50,979 nucleotides of DNA from Sphingomonas sanxanigenens (GTDB lineage Bacteria; Pseudomonadota; Alphaproteobacteria; Sphingomonadales; Sphingomonadaceae), in contig QFNN01000007.1 of the NCBI GenBank assembly GCA_003240855.1, positions 1 through 50,979 of the forward strand. Reading direction: 5' to 3'. Shown here one piece after another: positions 1 to 15,652 of the stretch. The translations under genes and the position numbers were made by a program. The notes beneath the pieces are model-generated. The model was not told the origin of the DNA, made no database searches, and saw nothing but the letters and a program-made list of their open reading frames with translations. Each line of letters opens with the position of its first letter. Position 1 is the first letter of the stretch.

Positions 1-538
1 GGCTCCAGATGCCGACGTCGAAGCTCATCCGCTGTTCGCGGAGCAACTGCGCCATCGACTCGGACGGCGCGACGATCGCGTCGCAGCGGCGATAGAAACG
101 GCGCAACAGCGCCTCAACCACCGGCTCCAGAAACGCGAGGCCGTAATAGCGCGGATAGGTCTCGAAACGGGTATGGACCGAGGCCACGACCGGTATGCCG
201 TGCGCGCGGGCGAGCGAGATGGCCCGGTGGCCAAGAATCTCGGGGCTGGCGACGTGGACGATATTGGGCGCGAAGGCGGCGATGTCGCGCTTCACACGCG
301 GCGGGATCATCATCGGCGCGCGATATTCGGTGCGGCCCGGCACCGATATGGCGGGGATGCCGACAAGGTCGCCCGTCGGCGGGAAAGCGGGCTGATCGAC
401 CACGGGCGCATAGACGCGCACCGCAGCGCCTTGCTTCAGGAGATAGCCGACAAGGCGGTTGAGCGCCTGGTTCGCGCCGTCGCGGACATAATTATAATTG
501 CCGCTGAAAAGCGCGACGCGAAGTTGTGACACATCCAT
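1..538 (-). CDS. GT4-type glycosyltransferase, N-terminal part (runs off the window)
   Basis: Reading the minus strand from an ATG at 538 gives an open frame that continues past base 1, so only about 179 N-terminal residues are visible. The protein begins MDVSQLRVALFSGNYNYVRD and continues with a Rossmann-like GT-B N-domain: an early GA.QAL.RL helix, a VRVYAP strand, PNIVHVASPEILGH and PVVASVHTRFETYPRYYG. These are typical of GT4 family sugar transferases that act on a lipid or glycan acceptor at the cytoplasmic membrane; the closest relatives known to me are annotated as mannosyl- or glucosyltransferases. The C-terminal donor-binding domain lies outside the window, so donor and acceptor cannot be inferred. 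It lies downstream of the PEP-CTERM gene on the same strand, beyond a likely terminator, so it is probably transcribed separately. Confidence 0.85.
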   Translation of the reverse strand, partial: MDVSQLRVALFSGNYNYVRDGANQALNRLVGYLLKQGAAVRVYAPVVDQPAFPPTGDLVGIPAISVPGRTEYRAPMMIPPRVKRDIAAFAPNIVHVASPEILGHRAISLARAHGIPVVASVHTRFETYPRYYGLAFLEPVVEALLRRFYRRCDAIVAPSESMAQLLREQRMSFDVGIWS

Positions 539-605
539 CGCCGCGTCGTTAGCCGTCCCGCAACGAAAAGAACAGCGGTCGAAGGATGGAGCGCGCCCTG
601 TTGTG

Positions 606-639
606 AAAAAGCTCCCGCCTGCCGCAGGGCAGGCGAGGG
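606..639 (-). terminator. Rho-independent terminator after the PEP-CTERM gene
   Basis: On the minus strand a GC-rich stem (CTCGCCTGCC paired with GGCAGGCGGGAG around a CTGC loop) is followed directly by CTTTTT. It sits just past the stop codon of the PEP-CTERM gene and ahead of the glycosyltransferase start. Confidence 0.75.
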
Positions 640-661
640 CCTTTCCATGATCGCTCGGCGA

Positions 662-1354
662 TCAGGCGAAGGACGCGCTGCGCCGGCGCACGCGCATCGC
701 GCCGCCGACCAGGCCGAAGCCGGAGATCAGCATCGCCCAGGTCGCCGGTTCCGGAACGCCGCCATTGCCCGGCGTCGCGGCGCCGAGAGTGACATTGTCG
801 AACGCGATCTGGTTGGCGACGCCGCCGAAATCGACCGACTTGGCGACGCCGTCGAAGGTGACGCCGAAGGCGGTGAAATTGCAGAACGGGAAGCCGTTGG
901 GATCGCCCGAGCACTGGCCGCCATTGGGCGTCAGGGCCAGCGTCGCGAGCACATTGCCCGTGCCGTTCAGCCCGTCATAAACCTTCACGCTGCCGGCGTT
1001 GGTCGAATTGCCGGCATAGTAGAACGAGAACCCGGTGGTGAAGCCGGCGGCCACATTCATGGTCGCCGCGCCGCCGCTGAGGAAGAACAGCACCGTGCTC
1101 GGCGAGGGTTCATTGGCGAAATTGCCCGAGCCGCCGGCATCGATATCGATGAGGGCGAGCGAAGTCCGCGAGAAATTGATGCCATAGTTGGCGCCGCTAT
1201 TGCCGGCACCGTCCGTGCCGCCATTGTAGAAATCGTTGACGGCGACCTGATCGCCAACGCCCTCAAAGGTCAGCGTGACGACGTCGGCGCTGGCCGGTGC
1301 CGACGCGATCGCCGCAACGGCGGTCGCGAGCAATGTAAAGCTACGGATTTTCAT
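662..1354 (-). CDS. PEPxxWA-CTERM sorting domain protein
   Basis: A 230-residue secreted protein. It has a Sec signal peptide (residues 1-23, ending APASA), a Gly/Asn/Thr-rich beta-type body with two Cys near residues 150-160, and a C-terminal sorting tail: VPEPATWAMLI (near residue 200), a hydrophobic helix, then a basic tail RVRRR. This is the PEPxxWA variant of PEP-CTERM, which in exopolysaccharide-producing bacteria is recognised by exosortase for cleavage and surface attachment. The body resembles no enzyme I recognise; such proteins are usually matrix or envelope components. A perfect TATAAT lies about 20 nt upstream of the start and a terminator follows the gene, so it is probably monocistronic. 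Confidence 0.9.
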   Translation of the reverse strand: MKIRSFTLLATAVAAIASAPASADVVTLTFEGVGDQVAVNDFYNGGTDGAGNSGANYGINFSRTSLALIDIDAGGSGNFANEPSPSTVLFFLSGGAATMNVAAGFTTGFSFYYAGNSTNAGSVKVYDGLNGTGNVLATLALTPNGGQCSGDPNGFPFCNFTAFGVTFDGVAKSVDFGGVANQIAFDNVTLGAATPGNGGVPEPATWAMLISGFGLVGGAMRVRRRSASFA

Positions 1355-1373
1355 GAGACTACCCCTGTCGCAA

Positions 1374-1403
1374 ATTATACATCCCGGCTGACGGAACAGC
1401 CGG
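1374..1403 (-). promoter_or_regulatory. Promoter -10 and adjacent dyad of the PEP-CTERM gene
   Basis: On the minus strand a perfect TATAAT (1374-1379) lies 20 nt before the PEP-CTERM start codon. Directly upstream is a perfect 7-bp inverted repeat, CCGGCTG-N6-CAGCCGG (1384-1403), occupying the spacer and -35 area. No good -35 hexamer is present, so the dyad could be an activator or repressor site. A second, AT-rich dyad GTTAA-N7-TTAAC lies at 1429-1445. Confidence 0.5.
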
Positions 1404-1495
1404 CTCCCAGTGCGACCCGGTTGCCTTTGTTAATATTTATTTAACGTTTTCAGCGCCGCCCGGCAAGAGCGGAAGCTGCCCCACATCGGGACAGC

Positions 1496-1528
1496 AAAAA
1501 GCCCCGCCGGATTGCGCCGGCGGGGCTT
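1496..1528 (-). terminator. Rho-independent terminator of rpoBC
   Basis: A perfect 10-bp stem, GCCCCGCCGG with CCGGCGGGGC around a 6-nt loop, followed on the minus strand by TTTTT. It lies about 30 nt past the rpoC stop codon. Confidence 0.92.
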
Positions 1529-1557
1529 CTTATTTCACGTCGAGGCGCTTGCCGATC

Positions 1558-5811
<4,254 letters not shown>

Positions 5812-5888
5812 TTCTTTATCCCTCTGGAGGGTAAATCTCTGCGCGGAAGGAAAGGGGAGCGCCGCCCGTCAGGACGGTGCCCAAACCC

Positions 5889-10049
<4,161 letters not shown>

Positions 10050-10097
10050 GGGTGTGATTCGCCTCGTGGTTCGAATATCGGGCACGCAGAAAGACGC

Positions 10098-10114
10098 AAA
10101 AAGCCGCAGGCTTT
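10098..10114 (-). promoter_or_regulatory. Short hairpin with U-tract in the rpoB leader (possible attenuator)
   Basis: On the minus strand AAAGCC-TGC-GGCTTT is followed by TTGCG, making a 6-bp stem with an uninterrupted T5 run. It lies about 50 nt before the rpoB start codon inside the predicted 5' untranslated region. The stem is short for a full terminator, so partial attenuation or no function are both possible. Confidence 0.35.
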
Positions 10115-10232
10115 CCGATCAGGCGATCAAGGAAAACTGCAGCTCCTGGCGTCTTGAAACCCCAGCCAATCCATTCTTACGGGCCGCTGCGCGACGGCGC
10201 CCCATGTCCCGACAGGCTGTGGTGATGGACGG

Positions 10233-10261
10233 GATATAGGATCGGGGTTGCCGACTGTCAA
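10233..10261 (-). promoter_or_regulatory. Sigma-70 type promoter for rpoBC
   Basis: TTGACA (10261-10256) and TATATC (10238-10233) on the minus strand are separated by exactly 17 nt. The expected start near 10226 gives a leader of about 180 nt before rpoB. The site begins just after the tetR stop codon and would let rpoBC be expressed independently of rplJL and tetR. Confidence 0.75.
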
Positions 10262-10278
10262 ATGGGCCGGCGCGTTTC

Positions 10279-10890
10279 TTACGCAGGCCCGGCCTGACAC
10301 GGCAATGCGTGGATGATCCGTTCAATCTCGACCGGATCATAGGGAATCTGTCCATCGAGGATCAGCATCGAAAGTCCGTGGACCAGCGACCAGGCATGGA
10401 GCGCGGCGGCGCGGCGGTCGGCCTCGGGAAGGTTCGGGGGAAGGAGGCGCGCTATATCGTCGCGCAGGCCGCGCATCGTCGTGCTCATCTTGTCGGGCGC
10501 AAGGTCGATCAGTGATACCGTCGGGGCGGAGGTGAAAACGAGGCGGAACAACGCCGGATTCTCGACGGCGAAGCGGACATAGGTCGCCCCGCTTGCGGCA
10601 AAACCGGTTTCGCCGCCGCCCGCCGCGTCGCTCGCCGATCGTTGCGCGCGGCCGAGCGCTTCCATGCCTTCGCACGCCATGGCGTCGAGCAGCGCCTGCT
10701 TGTCCGGGAAATGGCGATAAACGGCTGTCGCGCTGACCCCCGCGCGGCGCGCGATTTCGCGCAGACTGATCTCTTCGGCCGGTTTTTCGGCCAGCATCGC
10801 CAACCCCGCGTCGATCAGGGCCGCGCGCAGATCGCCATGATGGTAAGTGGCGCGACGGCCAATGTTGACGCTGTTATCATCTTCGCTCAT
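10279..10890 (-). CDS. TetR/AcrR family transcriptional regulator
   Basis: A 203-residue repressor of the TetR family. The N-terminal helix-turn-helix is clear at residues 10-60: RAALIDAGLAMLAE, EISLREIARRAGVSATAVYR and HFPDKQALLDAMA. The rest is an all-helical ligand-binding domain of the WHG type (HAWSLVHGLSMLILDGQ). I start it at MSEDDN (10890), with a GGTGA element; longer in-frame starts would run into the divergent gene. It is divergent from a carotenoid oxygenase gene with 50 nt between the starts and an imperfect dyad there, so it most likely controls that gene and itself. Its ligand would plausibly be the apocarotenoid or stilbene-type substrate, which is inference. It sits inside what is normally the rplL-rpoB interval. 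Confidence 0.9.
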   Translation of the reverse strand: MSEDDNSVNIGRRATYHHGDLRAALIDAGLAMLAEKPAEEISLREIARRAGVSATAVYRHFPDKQALLDAMACEGMEALGRAQRSASDAAGGGETGFAASGATYVRFAVENPALFRLVFTSAPTVSLIDLAPDKMSTTMRGLRDDIARLLPPNLPEADRRAAALHAWSLVHGLSMLILDGQIPYDPVEIERIIHALPCQAGPA

Positions 10891-10906
10891 GTTGTCACCG
10901 TAAACA
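10890..10906. promoter_or_regulatory. Candidate TetR operator between tetR and the carotenoid oxygenase
   Basis: A 17-bp imperfect dyad TGTTnnCnnnGnnAACA in the 50-nt divergent spacer, overlapping the tetR start codon. Position and symmetry fit a TetR-family autoregulatory site, but the match is modest. Confidence 0.35.
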
Positions 10907-10940
10907 TCGAGTCGCATCCTGACGCAAGGGGAGATGGAAG

Positions 10941-12380
10941 ATGGCAAGCACGATCGAAACCGCGATCCGTTCGGTTGTCGGCAAGGGCATTGAGAAAGTC
11001 GCTGACTATAATCGCTCGCGGATGCGCGGCGACGCGCCCAACATTTTCCTCACCGGCATCCATCGACCGATGACGACGGAGGAGACGATCGCCGATCTCC
11101 GTGTCGATGGCGGCATCCCAGCGTCGCTCGATGGGCGCTATCTTCGCATCGGCCCCAATCCGGTGACGCCGCCCAATCCCGCCGCTTATCACTGGTTCAC
11201 CGGCGACGGCATGGCGCACGGCGTGCGCATTCAGGGCGGCAAGGCGCTCTGGTATCGCAATCGCTGGATTCGCTCGAACGCAGTCAGCGACGCGCTGGGC
11301 GAGCCGCGCGCGCCGGGCAGGCGCAGCCCGTTTTCGGACAATGCCAACACCAATATTGTCGGGATCGCCGGCCGGACCTGGGCGATCGTCGAGGCGGGCG
11401 CCAATCCTGTCGAACTTTCCGAGGGGTTGGACACGGTCGCGCATAATCCGTTCGACGGCACGCTTGACGCGCCGTTCTCGGCGCACCCGCATCGCTGCCC
11501 GCTGACCGGCGAGATGCACGCGATAAGCTATGACGCAATGACGCGCGACCGCGTCTGGCACGTCGTCGTCGACAGCGCTGCGCGCGTGATCCGGCAGGAA
11601 CCGGTTGCGGTATCGGACGGCCCCAGCATCCACGATTGCGCGATCACGGCCAGCCGTATCGTCATCCTCGATCTGCCGGTTACTTTCTCGATGAAGGCGG
11701 TGATCGCGGGGCATCGCTTCCCCTATGTATGGAACAAGGCGCATCGGGCGCGCGTCGGCCTGCTCGGGCGCGGCGACAGCGGCGGGGATGTCGTCTGGTG
11801 CGATGTCGATCCCTGCTATGTCTTTCACCCCGGCAACGCCCTCGACCTTCCCGACGGCCGGGTGGTGATGGATGTCGTCGCGCATGAGACGATGTTCGCC
11901 GAAAGCCGCAATGGGCCAGACTCGCCGGCCTCGCGGCTGGAGCGCTGGACGATCGATCCCGTCGCACGCCGCGTCGATCGTCAGGTGCTGTTCGATCATC
12001 CGCAGGAGTTTCCGCGCTATGACGAGCGCCGCACCGGCAGGCCCTGTCGCTGGCTCTACAGCATGGCCCTTCCCAAAGGCGTGGGCGGCGAACTGTCGAT
12101 CGCTGACACCCGCCTGTTTCGCACGGATCTTGAGAGCGGCGCCGTCGCGATCCGCGATTTCGGTCCCGGCCGGCACCCGGGTGAGTTCGTGTTCGTCGAA
12201 CGTCCGGGCGGCGAAGCGGAGGATGACGGCTGGCTGATCGGCCTCGTCATCGACATGAACCGCGAGACGACGGAGCTGCAGATCCTCAACGCCGATGATT
12301 TTCAGGGAGCGCCGCAGGCGGTCGTCCATATTCCCCACCGCGTGCCGCCGGGCTTTCACGGCAACTGGGTTGCGGACTGA
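10941..12380 (+). CDS. Carotenoid cleavage oxygenase family protein (possibly lignostilbene-type dioxygenase)
   Basis: A 479-residue non-heme iron dioxygenase of the RPE65/carotenoid oxygenase family, which splits a conjugated C=C bond with O2 to give two carbonyl products. The four iron-binding His contexts are visible: FSAHPHRCP (near residue 180), GPSIHDCAIT (near 230), YVFHPGNALDLPDG (near 295) and the C-terminal FHGNWVAD. Length matches the bacterial members, including the lignostilbene dioxygenases known from sphingomonads. The ATG at 10941 has a strong GGGGAG site. The family cannot be divided into carotenoid- and stilbene-cleaving types from this sequence alone. The divergent TetR gene suggests induction by a substrate. 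It ends facing rplL, with a bidirectional terminator between. Confidence 0.9.
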   Translation: MASTIETAIRSVVGKGIEKVADYNRSRMRGDAPNIFLTGIHRPMTTEETIADLRVDGGIPASLDGRYLRIGPNPVTPPNPAAYHWFTGDGMAHGVRIQGGKALWYRNRWIRSNAVSDALGEPRAPGRRSPFSDNANTNIVGIAGRTWAIVEAGANPVELSEGLDTVAHNPFDGTLDAPFSAHPHRCPLTGEMHAISYDAMTRDRVWHVVVDSAARVIRQEPVAVSDGPSIHDCAITASRIVILDLPVTFSMKAVIAGHRFPYVWNKAHRARVGLLGRGDSGGDVVWCDVDPCYVFHPGNALDLPDGRVVMDVVAHETMFAESRNGPDSPASRLERWTIDPVARRVDRQVLFDHPQEFPRYDERRTGRPCRWLYSMALPKGVGGELSIADTRLFRTDLESGAVAIRDFGPGRHPGEFVFVERPGGEAEDDGWLIGLVIDMNRETTELQILNADDFQGAPQAVVHIPHRVPPGFHGNWVAD

Positions 12381-12455
12381 TCGCAGCGTCTCCGGATCAT
12401 CGGCCGGGCAGGGCGGCGGCGCGGCCCGGCTGGACGCGCAACGGCCTGAAACGGA

Positions 12456-12488
12456 AAAGGGCGGCCCCCATACCGGGAGCCGCCCTTT
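12456..12488. terminator. Bidirectional terminator between carotenoid oxygenase and rplL
   Basis: A perfect 10-bp stem AAAGGGCGGC / GCCGCCCTTT. Read on the plus strand it ends CTTTCTTTC after the carotenoid oxygenase; read on the minus strand it ends TTTTCC after rplL. It serves two convergent genes. Confidence 0.88.
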
Positions 12489-12536
12489 CTTTCGTCCTGT
12501 CCCGGCGGGGCCGGGGCAGGGCCAAGCAGCAGAAGC

Positions 12537-12917
12537 TTACTTGAGTTCGACGGTCGCGCCGGCTTCCTCGAGCTGCTTCTTGATCTTCTCGGCTTCGTCC
12601 TTGTTGACGCCTTCCTTGATCGCCTTCGGAGCCGACTCGACCAGGGCCTTCGCCTCGGTCAGGCCCAGGCCGGTGATCGCGCGGACTTCCTTGATGACGT
12701 TGATCTTCTTGCCACCGTCGCCGGTGAGGATCACGTCGAAGTCGGTCTTTTCTTCGGCGGCCGGGGCGCCGGCGCCAGCACCGCCAGCCGGAGCGGCGAC
12801 AGCGACGGCGGCGGCGGCCGAAACGCCCCACTTCTCTTCGAGAAGCTTGGCGAGGTCGGCGGCTTCGATGACGGTCAGCGACGACAGTTCGTCGACGAGC
12901 TTGTTGAGATCAGCCAT
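12537..12917 (-). CDS. rplL: 50S ribosomal protein L7/L12
   Basis: A 126-residue stalk protein that recruits elongation and initiation GTPases to the ribosome. The N-terminal dimerisation domain (MADLNKLVDELSSLTVIEAA) is followed by an Ala/Gly/Pro hinge near residues 38-53 and the C-terminal domain (KTDFDVIL, KINVIKEVRAITGLGLTEAK, VESAPKAIKEG). It lies 40 nt after rplJ in the same transcription unit and is followed by a strong terminator, so the rplJL transcript should largely stop here rather than read into rpoBC as in the classical operon. Confidence 0.99.
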   Translation of the reverse strand: MADLNKLVDELSSLTVIEAADLAKLLEEKWGVSAAAAVAVAAPAGGAGAGAPAAEEKTDFDVILTGDGGKKINVIKEVRAITGLGLTEAKALVESAPKAIKEGVNKDEAEKIKKQLEEAGATVELK

Positions 12918-12957
12918 TTTAATTCTCCAAAATCAAATCGGGTTTGTCAGATAGAAA

Positions 12958-13473
12958 TCAGGCAGCGTCCTTGGCGGCATAAGCGCCAAAGATGCGTGCA
13001 AGCTGGCCAGCCGGCGCCTGCACGACCTGGACGACCTTGGTTGCGGGCGCCTGAACGAGGCCCACAATCTTGGCGCGCAGTTCGTCGAGCGACGGCAGCG
13101 AGGCGAGCGCCTTCACGCCGTTCACGTCGAGGACGGTATCCCCCATCGAGCCGCCGACGATCTCGAACTTGTCGGTCGTCTTGGCGAACTCGACCACCAC
13201 CTTTGCAGCGGCCACCGGATCGGTGGACGCGGCGATGGCGGTCGGGCCGGTGAGCATGTCACCGATCCCGACATAGGGCGTGCCCTCAATCGCGATCTTG
13301 GCGAGTCGATTCTTGGCCACCTTGTAGCTGGCGCCGGCTTCGCGCATCTTCGTCCTCAGCGCCGTCGACTGAGCGACGGTGAGACCGAGGTTGCGGGTGA
13401 CGACCACCACGCCGACCTCGGAGAAGGTGCTGTTCAGCTCGGAAACCAGCTCGGACTTTTGAGCTCGATCCAT
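12958..13473 (-). CDS. rplJ: 50S ribosomal protein L10
   Basis: A 171-residue protein that anchors L7/L12 dimers to the 23S rRNA GTPase centre. I start it at MDRAQKSELVSEL (13473), preceded by a GGAG element; an upstream in-frame start would add ten residues not found in the family. Family features include GVVVVTRNLGLTV, MREAGASYKVAKNRLAKIA and the C-terminal helix that binds L12. Its leader contains an L10-type RNA structure, so L10 complexed with L12 probably represses its own translation, as known in other bacteria. Confidence 0.98.
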   Translation of the reverse strand: MDRAQKSELVSELNSTFSEVGVVVVTRNLGLTVAQSTALRTKMREAGASYKVAKNRLAKIAIEGTPYVGIGDMLTGPTAIAASTDPVAAAKVVVEFAKTTDKFEIVGGSMGDTVLDVNGVKALASLPSLDELRAKIVGLVQAPATKVVQVVQAPAGQLARIFGAYAAKDAA

Positions 13474-13599
13474 GCCATTCTCCACGTTGCCCCGGCGGGA
13501 CATCCGCCGAGGGGTACTTTATGTCCGTGGGGAAGGCTCGACCGACGGCCCCGATGATCGGAGGCTTATCAGCCTGTCAGGAGGCGCGCGGCCATGCCG

Positions 13600-13680
13600 C
13601 CGCCTCAGGAAACTTTCCCCGTCTAGGCGGGAGATTAAGGAGGGCATATTCCCTCCACCCGCTGTCTCGGACGGAATGCC
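13600..13680 (-). ncRNA. Ribosomal protein L10 leader (autoregulatory RNA)
   Basis: On the minus strand the leader reads GAGACAGCGGGTG, then the hairpin GAGGG-AATATG-CCCTC, then CTTAAT, then CCCGC pairing back to GCGGG, then GACGGGG. The pattern of an outer GCGGG/CCCGC stem, an inner hairpin and a conserved TTAAT internal loop matches the L10(L12)4 binding site as I remember it from alphaproteobacterial rplJ leaders. It lies 130-200 nt before rplJ and downstream of a predicted promoter. Boundaries are approximate. Confidence 0.7.
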
Positions 13681-13710
13681 GGGCGGGCGGACCCATCCGG
13701 CAAGCGCGCG

Positions 13711-13738
13711 CTGATAGCGGGATATGCGCGGAAGTCAA
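13711..13738 (-). promoter_or_regulatory. Promoter of rplJL
   Basis: TTGACT (13738-13733) and TATCAG (13716-13711) on the minus strand with a 16-nt spacer, downstream of the rplA terminator and upstream of the L10 leader. The rest of the 389-nt interval between rplA and rplJ is leader RNA and the rplA terminator; I see no gene in it. Confidence 0.6.
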
Positions 13739-13804
13739 GTTTGGGGAGGAGGTGGAGGAGCGGATAACCGGTCCATCCTCAAGCCGCCAGGGCGCTCATG
13801 CAGG

Positions 13805-13837
13805 AAAAAGGGGCCGGAGCTTTCGCTCCGACCCCTT
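13805..13837 (-). terminator. Rho-independent terminator of rplKA
   Basis: On the minus strand AAGGGGTCGGAGC-GAAA-GCTCCGGCCCCTT followed by TTT, only 25 nt past the rplA stop. A GNRA-type loop and one mismatch in a long stem make this a strong terminator separating rplKA from rplJL. Confidence 0.92.
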
Positions 13838-13862
13838 CATTTCCTTGCGATCGCGGTGCCGA

Positions 13863-14561
13863 TCAGGCGCCGGCGACCTCGGTCGTGTCGACCTTAATGC
13901 CCGGGCCCATCGACGAGCTGAGGGCGACCTTGCGGACATATTTGCCCTTCGCGCCCGACGGCTTGGCCTTGATCACGGCGTCGACCAGCGCGTCGAAGTT
14001 CGCGCGCAGGTCTTCCGCGGGGAACGACGCCTTGCCGATGCCCGAATGGATGATGCCGGCCTTCTCAACGCGATACTCGACCTGACCGCCCTTGGCGGCC
14101 TTGACAGCTTCGGCGACGTTCATCGTCACGGTGCCCAGCTTCGGGTTCGGCATCAGGCCCTTGGGGCCCAGCACCTTGCCGAGGCGGCCGACGAGGCCCA
14201 TCATGTCCGGCGTCGCGATGCAGCGATCGAACTCGATCTTGCCGCCCTGGACGATCTCGAGCAGATCCTCGGCGCCCACGACGTCGGCGCCCGCCGCAGT
14301 CGCTTCCTCGGCCTTCGCGCCGCGGGCGAACACGCCGACGCGGACGGTCTTGCCGGTGCCCTTGGGCAAGGTGACGACGCCGCGGACCATCTGGTCGGCG
14401 TGGCGGGGATCGACGCCCAGGTTCAGCGCGACTTCGACGGTCTCGTCAAACTTCGACGTGGCGTTGGCCTTCACCAGCGCGATCGCCTCGTCGACGCCGT
14501 GCAGCTTTTCACGGTCGATAGTCGTGGCGAGCTTCTTCGCCTTCTTGCTCACGAATGCCAT
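13863..14561 (-). CDS. rplA: 50S ribosomal protein L1
   Basis: A 232-residue protein of the mobile L1 stalk, which helps move deacylated tRNA out of the E site and is known in other bacteria to repress its own operon. Recognisable segments are MAFVSKKAKKL, ETVEVALNLGVDPRHADQMV, LPKGTGKTVRVGVFA, GLMPNPKLGTVT and AKPSGAKGKYVRKVALSSSM. The start codon is 4 nt past the rplK stop, so the two are translationally coupled. Length is normal for the family. Confidence 0.99.
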   Translation of the reverse strand: MAFVSKKAKKLATTIDREKLHGVDEAIALVKANATSKFDETVEVALNLGVDPRHADQMVRGVVTLPKGTGKTVRVGVFARGAKAEEATAAGADVVGAEDLLEIVQGGKIEFDRCIATPDMMGLVGRLGKVLGPKGLMPNPKLGTVTMNVAEAVKAAKGGQVEYRVEKAGIIHSGIGKASFPAEDLRANFDALVDAVIKAKPSGAKGKYVRKVALSSSMGPGIKVDTTEVAGA

Positions 14562-14565
14562 TGGT

Positions 14566-14997
14566 TCAGCCCTCCACCACTTCGAGGCCCATCGCGCGGG
14601 CGCTGCCTTCGATGATCTTCGTCGCGGCGTCGATGTCGTTCGCGTTCAGGTCCTTCATCTTGACCTGGGCGATCTCGGCGAGCTGCGAGCGCTTGATCTT
14701 GCCGGCAACCGTCTTGCCCGGCTCCTTCGAGCCCGACTTGAGGTTGATCGCCTTCTTGATGAGGAAGGTGGCGGGCGGGGTCTTGGTCTCGAACGAGAAG
14801 CTGCGGTCCGCATAGACGGTGATCACGGTCGGGATCGGCGCGCCCTTTTCAAGGTCGCCGGTCGCGGCGTTGAACGCCTTGCAGAACTCCATGATGTTGA
14901 CGCCGCGCTGACCCAGGGCAGGGCCGATCGGCGGCGACGGGTTGGCGGCGCCGGCCGGCACCTGCAGCTTGATATAGCCGGTAATTTTCTTGGCCAT
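14566..14997 (-). CDS. rplK: 50S ribosomal protein L11
   Basis: A 143-residue protein of the GTPase-associated centre, which binds the thiostrepton loop of 23S rRNA and is needed for RelA activation in other bacteria. The family N-terminus is present (AKKITGYIKLQVPAGAANPS, PPIGPALGQRGVNIMEFCK) as is the C-terminal RNA-binding domain (AKVKMKDLNA-like segment, then EGSARAMGLEVV). It is the first gene of the rplKA unit and follows nusG after about 90 nt with structured leader sequence. Confidence 0.99.
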   Translation of the reverse strand: MAKKITGYIKLQVPAGAANPSPPIGPALGQRGVNIMEFCKAFNAATGDLEKGAPIPTVITVYADRSFSFETKTPPATFLIKKAINLKSGSKEPGKTVAGKIKRSQLAEIAQVKMKDLNANDIDAATKIIEGSARAMGLEVVEG

Positions 14998-15017
14998 CTA
15001 CTCACTCTCTTTCAAGT

Positions 15018-15077
15018 TTAGCGGTTCTTGCGGCAGCAGGCTGCCTCCCGCGGGACATCCGGTTGCGAACCGGAATT
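15018..15077 (-). promoter_or_regulatory. Structured rplK leader, possible L1 binding site
   Basis: Between nusG and rplK the minus strand forms a perfect hairpin ATTCCGGTT-CG-AACCGGAT-type (15077-15058) and then GGGAGGCAGCC followed by TGCTGCC, which can form a second stem. L1 is known to bind the rplKA leader in other bacteria by mimicry of its rRNA site. No U-tract follows the first hairpin, so it is not an obvious terminator. Confidence 0.35.
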
Positions 15078-15089
15078 GTTTTGCCGGCG

Positions 15090-15626
15090 TTACTTGGAAC
15101 GCTCGACCTGCTCGAACTCCAGCTCGACCGGGGTGGCGCGACCGAAGATCGACACCGAAACTTTCACGCGGCTGCGGTCGAAATCCAGTTCCTCGACCAC
15201 GCCGTTGAAGCTGGCGAACGGACCGTCCAGCACCTTGACCGAATCGCCGATCTCGTAATCGACCTTGATCTTGTGCTTCGGCGCGGCGGCGGCTTCTTCC
15301 TTGGTGTTCAGGATGCGCGCGGCCTCGGCCTCGGTGATCGGCTGCGGCTTGCCCGACGAACCGAGGAAGCCCGTCACCTTCGGCGTGTTCTTCACCAGGT
15401 GATAGACGTCGTCGTTCATCTCGAGCTTGGCGAGGACGTAGCCGGGGAAGAACTTCCGCTCCGACTGCACCTTCTTGCCGCGCCGCACTTCAGTGACGGT
15501 CTCGGTCGGCACTTCGACCGAATCGACCAGCGCATCGAGGCCAAGGCGCGTGGCTTCGGCCACGATCGAATCGCGAACCTTGTTCTCGAAGCCCGAATAG
15601 GCGTGGATGATGTACCAGCGGGACAT
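15090..15626 (-). CDS. nusG: Transcription termination/antitermination protein NusG
   Basis: A 178-residue RNA polymerase clamp-binding factor that modulates pausing and Rho termination and bridges to the ribosome through S10. The N-terminal NGN domain starts MSRWYIIHAYSGFENKV and contains RKFFPGYVLAKLEMND. The C-terminal KOW domain contains DSVKVLDGPFASFNGVVEEL and RVKVSVSIFGRATPVELEF. The ATG at 15626 is the family start; the frame upstream stays open by chance through the tRNA and into the next gene. It follows secE by 26 nt. Confidence 0.98.
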   Translation of the reverse strand: MSRWYIIHAYSGFENKVRDSIVAEATRLGLDALVDSVEVPTETVTEVRRGKKVQSERKFFPGYVLAKLEMNDDVYHLVKNTPKVTGFLGSSGKPQPITEAEAARILNTKEEAAAAPKHKIKVDYEIGDSVKVLDGPFASFNGVVEELDFDRSRVKVSVSIFGRATPVELEFEQVERSK

Positions 15627-15652
15627 TGGGTCCGGTTCTACCTTTCGATCGA

